A DNA stretch of 64,000 nucleotides. It comes from Sulfidibacter corallicola. GTDB taxonomy: Bacteria > Acidobacteriota > Holophagae > Acanthopleuribacterales > Acanthopleuribacteraceae. Each line of letters begins with the position of its first letter. Within the stretch, counting starts at the first letter, position 1. This document shows, in pieces, positions 1 to 34,875 of this stretch. The stretch covers positions 2,666,001-2,730,000 of the forward strand of contig NZ_CP071793.1 in the NCBI RefSeq assembly GCF_017498545.1. The letters are read 5' to 3'. The position numbers and the translations under genes are program-made. The notes beneath the pieces were generated by a model. That model did no database searches. It saw only the letters and a list, made by a program, of their open reading frames with translations, and was not told the DNA's origin.

Positions 1-2130
1 CCGGCGGGTACTCGGGGTCCAACGGCACGTAGGTCGCGCCCGCCTTGAGCACACCCAGGATTGCCACGATCAGCTCGCTCGAACGGGTCACCGAAATACC
101 GATCCGCTCGCCGGGCCGCACACCGCGACGAACCAAGCCGTGGGCCAGCCGGTTGGCCCGACGGTTGAGGCAATCGTAGGTGATCGAGCTGTCGCGGCAC
201 GACACCGCGACGCGGTCGGGATAGCGGCGGGCGACGTCCTCGAAGTGACGGTGCAGGGCCCGTTGCGGGCCGAGGTGTCGACGGCGACCGTGCCAACCGT
301 GGACCAGCTCGGTCGAAGTCCGCGGCGGGATGAGCCGCAACCGCGAGATCGGGAGACGGGCGTCTTTGGCGGCGTGGGCACACAGGGTTCGGAACCGCTG
401 CAGCATGTTCTCGGCGGTATCGCGTTCGAACAGGTCGGTGTTGTATTCAAGCGTGACCAACAACTCGTCGCCCAGTTCGCCCAGGGTCAGGGTCAGATCG
501 AACTTGGCTACCTCGATGTCCAGGGTCAGCGGCGCCAACTCGGCCTCGGGCCAGGAGAAGGCGCGGTTCGGCATGCTTTGGAATACGAAGGCGGCCTGGA
601 ACAGCGGATGACGACTGGTGTCGCGGGCAATACCCAAACTGTCGACCAGATCTTCGAATGGGACCTCGGCCGCGGCGAAGGCGCCCAGGGTCGTCTCGCG
701 GACCTGATCGACCAGGTGACGAAACTGGGGGTCTCCCTCGATGCGGGTCCGCAGCGGCAGGGTGTTGGCGAACATGCCGATCAGGGCGTCGAGTTGGGGA
801 TCGGGGCGGCCCGCGACGGGGGTACCGACGATCAGGTCGCGCTGATCGGTGTAGCGGACCAACAGGACCTTGAAGGCGGCCAGACCGACCATGAAAAGCG
901 TGGCGTTGCGTTTGCGGGCCAGCTCGGCGAGACCTCGGGCCACCTCGGCGGGCAGGCGCAACGAGCAGGTCGCGCCGTGGAACGTTTGGATACGCGGTCG
1001 CGGCCGGTCGGTGGGCAGGTCCAGAGTGGGCAGGGTACCCTCGAGTTGATCGCGCCACCAGGTGCGCTGCGCTTGTAGCAGGCCGGCGCGGTGTCGCGCC
1101 GCCTGCCAAAGCGCGAAGTCGGTGTATTGGATGGGGAGCGGCGGTAAGGCCGCCTGTCGGGCGAGGTCGGCGGGGGTTTGGGTGTGTCGCGGGGGTTGCG
1201 GGGATTGCCTGGTTGGGGGCTTTGAGGGGTTGAGCTGGTGGATTGGCCTGCTCCTGGGCTCACGCTTTCCTGCTTGCGGGCACTCCTTGCTGGGAGGCTT
1301 CGTTTTGTCGGCCCAGCGCCCTGGGCGGGCCCGGCACCTGCTGTGGGGCACACTCTCTTTGGCTGGCGGGTTCTGCCCGCTTGGCGACTTCGTTTTGTCG
1401 GCCCAGCGGGCCAACCTACTTGGCATGATTCTTCTCTTGGGTGGCGGGCACTCCCCGCTGCGAGGCTTCGAGGGGTTGATCCGGCGGATCAACCTACCGG
1501 GCTTGATTCTTCTTTCGGCTGGCGGGCACTCCCCGCTGGGAAACTCCGTTTTGTCGGCCCAGCGGGCCAACCTACAAAGCTTGATTCTTCTCTCGGCTGG
1601 CGGGATCTTTTTGGCTTTTGGTTTCGATGGGGTGGTCCGGGGGTGGGTCAGCGCGGCTCGATATAGGGCACTGAGTTCGTGGAGCAGGACGGCCAACGAA
1701 AAGCCATCCGCCACGATGTGGTGCATCGACAAGATCAAGGCGTGCTTCGACGCATCCAAAAGGGCGATCACACCGCGCAGGGGACCCGCCACCGTAAGGT
1801 CGAACGGCGCGAAGACGGTATCTTGGACCAGCTCGGCCAGAGCGGGTTCGCAATCCTGCGCGTCCAATCCGCTCAGATCGCGGACTTCCAGCGGGAATGC
1901 GCCCTCCGGCATGACCACCTGCCAGCCCGCGCCGTCGCGCTCCTCGAACGCGGTGCGCAGGATTTGGTGACGGTCCACCAGCGCGTCGAGCGCGGCGCCC
2001 AAGGCAACCTCGTCCAACGCGCCTTCGATACGAAAAGCGATCGGGATGTTGTAAACCCCGCGATCGGGCAGCATCCGATCGAGGAACCAAAGCCGTTGCT
2101 GGGCTGGCGATAGCGGTGCTTCGCGCTGGT
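1..2130 (-). other. Module 16 (partial): C domain with repeat insertion, then start of A
   Basis: An LCL-type condensation domain begins at a PLSPAQQRLWF motif near 2130 and has an intact HHIVADG at about residue 1229. It is interrupted by the repeat-encoded insertion between the helix after the active site and the LPIQYTDFALWQ motif. The downstream half of C (VPFEDLV, RHPLFQ) reads normally, and the A domain is seen only through its A2 motif (LKAGATYVPLDPEYP). Specificity residues are outside the window. Confidence 0.85.
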
Positions 2131-5100
2131 GCAAGGGCTGGAGGTGCGGTCCCTGCTCCCCTTCCCCACCCTCGAGGCGGCCGGCCCGGATCCGAGCGGC
2201 CAAACCGGCGATCGTCGGTGCCTCGAACAGGTCGGCCACCTGCATCGGTACCGAAAACAGGCCTCGAACTCGCGAGACCACCTGGGCCGCCAGCAGGCTG
2301 TGACCGCCAAGTGCGAAGAAATCGTCGTCCACTCCCAGGCCCGAGACACCCAGCACATGGCGCCAAATGTCCATCAATCCGGCTTCGATGTCGTCCCGGG
2401 GCGGACGCACCACTCGCTGAAGCGCACTGGTACGAAAGGCACCGGCGAGGGCGCGTCGATCGAGCTTTCCGCTCGGTGTTCGCGGCAGGTTGACCAGCGG
2501 TACCAGGTGGGTGGGCAGCATATGATCGGGAAGCACCCGCGCCATGCTCGCCCTGGCCGCCTCGATGCCCTCGAAACGCGCCTCGTCCACAGCGACAAAA
2601 CCCACCAGAGCCGTCCGCCCTTCGAAGTCTTCCAAACGCACTACCGTTTCGCGGACGCCGGGCAACTCGCCGAGCCGGGCCTCGATCTCGCCCAATTCCA
2701 GACGAAAGCCCCGAAACTTGACTTGGTCGTCGGCTCGGCCCACGTAGATCAGTTCGCCGTAGCGATCGAAACGGGCAAGGTCGCCCGTGCGGTACATGCG
2801 CTCGCCGGGCTCGTCCGCGAAAGGATCGGGCAGCCACCGTGAAGCGGTCAGGCCCGGGCGATCCAAATAGCCGCGCGCCAAAGGACCGGCCAGGAATAGT
2901 TCACCGGTGACACCGGCCACGACCGGACGCAGGTCGACGTCCAACAGGTACACGCGTGCGCCGGCCACCGGCCGCCCGATCGGCGGCAGGTCCACCCATT
3001 CCTCGGGATTCGGTGCGAGAGCGTGGGCCGTCACCACATGGCTCTCGGAAGGTCCGTACTGGTTGATCAGTCGTGCGCCCTCCAATCGCCCGAACAGGGC
3101 GCGAATCGCCGGGGTCGTGATGAGTTGCTCTCCGGCCGTGATCACCTCGCGAAGGTGGTGCGGCATTCGTTCCTCGCCTTGGGCGACTTCGGCCAGGGCT
3201 TGCAGCGCCACAAACGGCAGAAAGAGCCGCGCGATGCGTTGCTCCTCGAGGAACGTCAACAGCCGAAAGGGATCGCGCTTGACGTGTGGGTCCAAACAGA
3301 CCAGGGTTCCGCCGCTGGTCAGCGTGGCAAAAAGCTCCTGGAAATGGACGTCGAAGCTGAGCGAAGCGAATTGGAGCGTGCGCAAAGCGGCAGACTCCTG
3401 GGATTGGGCCGCCTGCCAGCGCATCAAATCGGCCAGCATGCCGTGGGTACAGACCACCGCCTTTGGCCGTCCGGTCGAACCGGAGGTATAGATCACATAG
3501 GCCGCCATGGCGCGATCGATGGGCGGCGGCGCCACGGCGAGGGCCTTGTCGGGAGCGGCGATGCGTTCGGCCACCGCCTTGGCGCTGCCGTCGACCCACC
3601 ACACGGGAACCTTCCCAGCTGCCTCCTCGGCGCCCTGACCCGTCTCGATCAGGTGCAGTACGGCGCCGCTGTCGGCCAGCATGAACTGGCGCCGCTCGGC
3701 GGGATAAGCCGGATCGATGGGGACGTAGGCGGCGCCGCAGCGCAGTACTGCCAGAACAGCGATCCAAGTGGCGGCACCGCGCCCCATCGAGAGCGCGACC
3801 CGATCGCCCGGAGCCACACCGCGAAGTTTCAGGTCGGCTGCCATGGAGCGCACCGCACGGTGCAGCTCGCCGTAACGCAACGTCTGATCGAATCCGATCA
3901 GAGCGGGTTCGGCGGGACGTTCCGTGGCGACGCGCTCCCACCAGGTCACCACATCGGGACCGGTCAAGGCGGGCCCTCCCTCACAGGGCCCCCGGCGCAA
4001 ATCCGCCCATGCCGCGGGCGTCAGCGGGGAGCAGGCAGTGGCGGGCCGCGTGCCGTCGCACAGGGCGCGCACCACCTCGCGCCAGTGCGCTAAAAGGATC
4101 TTCAACTCATTTGCCTCATAGCGGCCCGTCAACCCTCCCAGTCTGGCCACCAGTCGGGTTCCTGGCGACACGATCAGGGTCAGCGGCACCGAGGTCCGCT
4201 CTACCAGACGCGCATCGACGATTTGGGGCAACCCGGGTTGGAGGGCATCGCCTCCCCCCTCGCCAGGCTCGGCGACCCCGTCGAGCGGGTAGTTCTCGTA
4301 AACGAACAGCGTGTGGAACAGGGGCGTGTCGCCCTCGATCTCGCTCCAGCCACGAATGGCGACCAGCGCCTCGTGCTCGAAGGAGCGCCTTTCTGCATCC
4401 TCGCGTGTCAGCCGACCCAGCAGGTCGGCGACCGCTTCGCCGGACCGCCAGGCAACCCGCACCGGCACCGTGTTGATCAGGATACCCACCATCGATTCGG
4501 AGCCGGGCTGATCGGGACCGCGCCCGGCCACGGTGGCGCCCAGCACGACGTCGCGGCTGCCTGCATGGTGACCCAAGGTCAAGGCCCAGGCCGTGCGCAA
4601 CAAGGTATTGATCGTAGTGGCCATGGCCCGCGCGGCTCGGCCGACCGCCTCGCTCTCGGCGGTCTCCAGTTCCAGTCGAACCTCGACCAGCTCACCGCTG
4701 TCGCGGCGCACGCCGTCGTCGAAGGGCAATGCCGTGGGCGTGTCGAAATCCGCCAAGGCGCCACGCCAGTAGCGTTCCCCGGCACCGCGATCACGCTGCT
4801 TCAACCACGCGATGTGACGCTTGAACGGCGTGCGCCTGGGCGGCTCGAACAGCTCGCCGGTGACGGCCGCACGCACGAAACCCAACCATTCGCCCAACAC
4901 GGCGGGAATCGACCACCCGTCCAGAATCAGGTGGTGGAACGTCCACACCAACTGGAACCGGTCGTCGCCGAGCCGAGCCAGCAGCATGTGCCAAAGCGGC
5001 GCCCGTGTCACGTCGAAGCCCGATTCGCGTTGTTCTCGCTCCAGGTCGACCAGGGCGGCTTCGGGATCGGGTTCCGCGGTCAAATCGCGGAACAGCCAGG

Positions 5101-5407
5101 GCTGGGCCGAACCGAATGCGGCCGGGTCGCGCAGCACCATTTGCACCGGACGGCGCAGGCCCTCCGCCCGGAACGCCGTACGCAACACCGCGTGACGACG
5201 CACCACGTCGAACCAGGCGGCTTGCAGGATCTCCGGATCGAGCGTGCCCTGCAGCGTCAGACTGATCTGCTCCACGTAGACCGCGTGATGCTCGTCGGCG
5301 AGCGCGTGGTAGAGCATGCCCTCCTGCATGGGGGTCAGTTCGTAGATGTCCTCGATGCGGCCACCGCCGCGCGCGGCGCGCATGGCCGGGTTTTTGGCGC
5401 GGGTCAT
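1..5407 (-). CDS. NRPS gene 5, 5'-complete and truncated by the window edge (C-A-T-C-A...)
   Basis: The frame is open from an ATG at 5407 to base 1, at least 1802 residues, and continues beyond the window. The ATG lies two bases after the gene 4 stop. Domains are C (HHLILDG, about residue 158), A (FDV core, Asp about 686), T (LGGHS, Ser about 1037), C (HHIVADG, His about 1229) and the start of a second A domain, which leaves the window at its A2 motif. There is no TubC docking domain. A short basic N-terminus leads directly into a YELTPMQEGM-type condensation domain, the form that normally accepts a D-configured donor. This fits the terminal epimerase of gene 4. The second C domain carries an in-frame repeat insertion of about 160 residues. 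I found no in-frame stop through that insertion. Confidence 0.93.
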   Translation of the reverse strand, partial: MTRAKNPAMRAARGGGRIEDIYELTPMQEGMLYHALADEHHAVYVEQISLTLQGTLDPEILQAAWFDVVRRHAVLRTAFRAEGLRRPVQMVLRDPAAFGSAQPWLFRDLTAEPDPEAALVDLEREQRESGFDVTRAPLWHMLLARLGDDRFQLVWTFHHLILDGWSIPAVLGEWLGFVRAAVTGELFEPPRRTPFKRHIAWLKQRDRGAGERYWRGALADFDTPTALPFDDGVRRDSGELVEVRLELETAESEAVGRAARAMATTINTLLRTAWALTLGHHAGSRDVVLGATVAGRGPDQPGSESMVGILINTVPVRVAWRSGEAVADLLGRLTREDAERRSFEHEALVAIRGWSEIEGDTPLFHTLFVYENYPLDGVAEPGEGGGDALQPGLPQIVDARLVERTSVPLTLIVSPGTRLVARLGGLTGRYEANELKILLAHWREVVRALCDGTRPATACSPLTPAAWADLRRGPCEGGPALTGPDVVTWWERVATERPAEPALIGFDQTLRYGELHRAVRSMAADLKLRGVAPGDRVALSMGRGAATWIAVLAVLRCGAAYVPIDPAYPAERRQFMLADSGAVLHLIETGQGAEEAAGKVPVWWVDGSAKAVAERIAAPDKALAVAPPPIDRAMAAYVIYTSGSTGRPKAVVCTHGMLADLMRWQAAQSQESAALRTLQFASLSFDVHFQELFATLTSGGTLVCLDPHVKRDPFRLLTFLEEQRIARLFLPFVALQALAEVAQGEERMPHHLREVITAGEQLITTPAIRALFGRLEGARLINQYGPSESHVVTAHALAPNPEEWVDLPPIGRPVAGARVYLLDVDLRPVVAGVTGELFLAGPLARGYLDRPGLTASRWLPDPFADEPGERMYRTGDLARFDRYGELIYVGRADDQVKFRGFRLELGEIEARLGELPGVRETVVRLEDFEGRTALVGFVAVDEARFEGIEAARASMARVLPDHMLPTHLVPLVNLPRTPSGKLDRRALAGAFRTSALQRVVRPPRDDIEAGLMDIWRHVLGVSGLGVDDDFFALGGHSLLAAQVVSRVRGLFSVPMQVADLFEAPTIAGLAARIRAGRLEGGEGEQGPHLQPLHQREAPLSPAQQRLWFLDRMLPDRGVYNIPIAFRIEGALDEVALGAALDALVDRHQILRTAFEERDGAGWQVVMPEGAFPLEVRDLSGLDAQDCEPALAELVQDTVFAPFDLTVAGPLRGVIALLDASKHALILSMHHIVADGFSLAVLLHELSALYRAALTHPRTTPSKPKAKKIPPAERRIKLCRLARWADKTEFPSGECPPAERRIKPGRLIRRINPSKPRSGECPPPKRRIMPSRLARWADKTKSPSGQNPPAKESVPHSRCRARPGRWADKTKPPSKECPQAGKREPRSRPIHQLNPSKPPTRQSPQPPRHTQTPADLARQAALPPLPIQYTDFALWQAARHRAGLLQAQRTWWRDQLEGTLPTLDLPTDRPRPRIQTFHGATCSLRLPAEVARGLAELARKRNATLFMVGLAAFKVLLVRYTDQRDLIVGTPVAGRPDPQLDALIGMFANTLPLRTRIEGDPQFRHLVDQVRETTLGAFAAAEVPFEDLVDSLGIARDTSRHPLFQAAFVFQSMPNRAFSWPEAELAPLTLDIEVAKFDLTLTLGELGDELLVTLEYNTDLFERDTAENMLQRFRTLCAHAAKDARLPISRLRLIPPRTSTELVHGWHGRRRHLGPQRALHRHFEDVARRYPDRVAVSCRDSSITYDCLNRRANRLAHGLVRRGVRPGERIGISVTRSSELIVAILGVLKAGATYVPLDPEYPP
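1201..1625. repeat. In-frame tandem 78-bp palindromic repeat array inside a condensation domain
   Basis: The segment GGCTGGCGGG or a close variant recurs at 1361, 1439, 1517 and 1595, exactly 78 bp apart. A more diverged copy begins near 1271, offset by 78+12 bp. Each unit encodes about 26 residues on the minus strand, with a Cys-Pro-Pro, Arg/Lys-rich, Arg-Trp-Ala-Asp-Lys pattern. Units come in two forms. One form has the inverted repeat CCCGCTGGG...CCCAGCGGG (for example 1532-1540 with 1558-1566). The other has a near-perfect palindrome GTTGATCCGGCGGATCAAC (about 1474-1492). The unit is a multiple of three, so the NRPS frame survives. The insertion sits in the loop that is normally about ten residues long before the LPIQY motif. 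Confidence 0.85.
2170..5407 (-). other. Module 15: C(DCL)-A-T, Pro-like
   Basis: The condensation domain follows an upstream epimerase and has the PMQEGM opening of DCL domains. Specificity residues read by eye against GrsA are D-V-Q-F-V-A-Q-V-V-(K). This resembles proline codes (DVQxIAHVVK) but has Gln where proline domains usually have His. The FLPF and ITAGEQL context also matches proline-type A domains. Proline is a tentative assignment. Confidence 0.6.
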
Positions 5408-5409
5408 AG

Positions 5410-31634
<26,225 letters not shown>

Positions 31635-31638
<4 letters not shown>

Positions 31639-34600
31639 AATTCTCCCTCGTCGAATTGGGTGGGGTTCACGGAAGGATCGACGCCCACGGGGTCGACCGC
31701 GGCGCCACGCGCCAAATAGTCACTGGCCACACGCAGGGTCTCGATGCGGGCGGCGAGCCCGGCCACATCGGGGTTTTCAAAAAGAAGGCGCTGGGGCAGG
31801 TCGAGGCTGAATCGCTCGCGAAGACGGGCGATCAACCGCACGGCCAGCAGAGATTGGCCCCCCAGCTCGAAGAAATCGTCGTGGCGACCGACGGATTCGG
31901 TGTCGTCACGACCCAGGACGCGAGCGAAGTCTTGAGCGATGACGATCTCAAGCTCGCCTTGAGGCGCGGCGTAGGCTCGGGTGGCCTCCACCTCCGGCGC
32001 GGGTAGGGCGGCTCGATCCAACTTGCCGTTGGGTAGATGGGGCAGGCTTTCCCCGATCAGGATATGGCCGGGAATCATGAAGGCCGGAAGGTGCGCCGCG
32101 AGTCGTGTCCGCAGATCGACGGCGGTCGTCTCCGAGTCCGCGGCCACATGCGCCACCAGAAGGGCTTCCGGACCCCGGCCGTGGACTACGACCGCAGCTT
32201 CGTGGACGCCCGGGCAGGTGCGCAGCGCGGATTCGATCTCGCCCAGCTCGATGCGAAACCCGCGCAGCTTGATCTGGTGGTCGCGGCGTCCGTGGAAGGT
32301 CAAGTTCCCGTCTTCGCGCCAACGCACCAGGTCGCCGGTTCGATAGAGACGCGCGCCCGGTTTCGCCGAGAACGGGTCAGGCACGAAAGAGGCCGCCGTC
32401 AGGACCGGACGGGCGTGGTAACCCAACACCACGCCGGCACCGCCCAGGTACAACTCGCCCAATGTTCCCGGCGGCACGGGCCGCAGCGCCGCATCCAGCA
32501 CGTAGGCGCGGGTGTTCGCCAACGGGCGGCCGATGGTCGCCCCGGCGAGAGCCGTCCGCTCGGCGCCGGTGGCGTAGGTCGTCGCTTCGGAAGGTCCGTA
32601 GAGATCGAACACGCGCGTTTCGGGCAGGCGCGCGGCAATGGCGTCGACCAGTTCGGGGTGCAGCGGTTCACCGGCCAAATTGATGACGCGCGGGCGGATG
32701 GCCAGCCGCGGCAGTAGTGCCTGTATCGCCGAGGGTACGGTGTTGATCAGGGTGACCCGCGCCTGGTCGGGCACATCGTTCAGAGCAAGCGCGTTGTCGA
32801 CCAGAATCAGGCCACCGCCGCACGACAACGGCAGGAACAACTCGAAAACCGATAAGTCGAAGCACACCGAGGTCGCCGCCAGCACCCCGTCCAGATCCTC
32901 GCGACTGTAGCGGTCACGTCCCCAGGCCAGCAGGTAGGCCGCGTTACGGTGACTGATGGCGACGCCTTTCGGCCGACCGGTAGAACCGGACGTGTAGATG
33001 ATGTAGGCGGGGGCCTCGGCCGTGCTCATGCTGACGCATTCAGGGACCGCCGCGGGCGCTTCGTGATGCGGCGCCACGGGTTCGATCAACGGTACCGCCT
33101 TGGCGCCGCTGACCAACTGGCCGTCGGCGGCCCAGGCGCGCGACCCGATGAGGGCGCACAGATCGGCGTCCTCCGCGATGGCGCGCAACCGCGATTCGGG
33201 GTAGTCGGGATCCAACGGGACATAGGCCGCCCCCACCTGCATCACCGCCAACAGCGCGGCCGGCAGATGCGGCTCGCGCCCGAGACAGACGCCGACCCTT
33301 TTTCCGGGCCCTACACCGGCTGCCCGCAAACGGTCGGCGACGGCAGCAGTGGCGACCGCCAACTGGGCGTAGGTCCAAGCCTGGCCCTGGTGGCGCACGG
33401 CCACGCGTTCGGGTGTGCGCGCAGCCTGAGCCGCAAACTGGCGGTCGAGCGGGATCGGCACGAAGTCGAGGCGCGGCCCCTGCTGCCACGCGGCGAGATC
33501 GGCGAGCCGCTCCTTCGGCAGCGGCACGAACAGGTCCTGGCGACTTTGCGGGTCGGCGGTCATGGCGCGCAGCACCGCGGCGTAAACGTCGGCACAGCGG
33601 GCCGCGTCGCGCGGATGCAGCCGAGAGGGTTCGAATTCCAGATGCGCGTGCAAGCGGCCGCTGTCGGGATCGACGGCGAAATGGGCGAACAGCGGGAAAT
33701 CGGCGCGGGCGTGACCTTCGCGATCCAACACTAATTCGCGGCCGCCTCCGCGCGTCAGGTCCTCGTACACGTGGAAGTGGATAAAGTTGAAAGCTGTCTC
33801 GAACAAGCGCTCGGCACCCATCATCCGCTGGATTTCCGCAAGCGGTAGGCGTCGACGGGTCAACATGGCACGCTCCAACTCGAGCGTCCGACGCAGCAGG
33901 TCGGCCCAGGTCCCGGTCCCCAGGTCGAAACGCAACGGCAGGGTATTGAGGAACAGTCCCAGGGTTTGCTCGCCGTCGAGCACTTCGGGCCGGCCGTTGG
34001 CGACGAGCCCCGTCACCAGATCGCGTCGCCCGCCGAGATAGCCGATGGCGGCGAGATGGGTGGCCAGCGCCACCGTCTTGAGCGGGACACCCATTTCGGT
34101 TGCCAACCGGCGCGCCGCGGCAGCGTCGGCGGCATTGAACGGAATCGTCACCCGGGGATCGGCATCGGCCGATCCGGGTTCAACGGCCCGTGGCAGGGAC
34201 GTCGCTTCGGCATCGGCCAACAATTCGCGCCACCAACCGCGCACGGTCTCGTCGGCACAGGCTGCCTGTTCGAGGGCGATGAAGGCGCGGTAGGGCACCC
34301 GTTCGCTCGCGAGGGTCGAGGGTTCACCGGCCAAGCGGGTACGGTATTCATTCAGGAGCCGCGTGAACAGGGTCGCTTCGCTCCAGCCGTCGAGGATCGC
34401 GTGGTGGAACGAGAAGGTCAGTCGGAAGCGGTCCTCGGCCAGGTGGTGGGCGAAGATGCGCATCAGCGGGGCGCGCTCCCAGGCGAAGGGTACGCGCTTT
34501 TCGGTTTCCAGAAAGGTGTCGAAGGCCGCCTGTGGATCGGTGTGGTCGCGCCAATCGACGATCGCCAGCGGCATGTCGACCCGCGCGTGGACGAACTGCA

Positions 34601-34875
34601 GGGGCCGCTTGGCCAAATCGAGGTGGAACGAGGTACGCAAGATGGGATGGATGCCGGCCAGGGCCGTCAGGCTGTCGCGAAGAGCGCCCTCATCGAGCGG
34701 CAGGGCGACGCGGTAGGCGATGACGTCGTGGTAGATGGCGCTATCCTCGGCCAGACCGGCGTGAAACAGCATGCCTTCTTGGAGTCGCGACATGGGATAG
34801 GCGTCGACCACGTCGTCGGGCAACCCGGCACGCTCGTCCTCGTCCAGCAGGCTAAAGGGCGTCTCGTATCCGCGC
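31635..34875 (-). other. Module 7: special C-A(Ala)-T
   Basis: The C domain is again the special subtype (DAYPMSRLQEGM opening, HHAILDG, FNFIHFH motif). The code D-L-F-N-N-A-L-T-Y-(K) indicates alanine. The carrier is LGGQS near 4277. The module mirrors module 5 in position within a repeated two-module unit. Confidence 0.75.

Noticed and set aside
1201..1625. Possible CRISPR array (regularly spaced repeats)
   Set aside because: Repeats are contiguous 78-bp units with no unique spacers, they are in frame within a condensation domain, and no cas genes are present.
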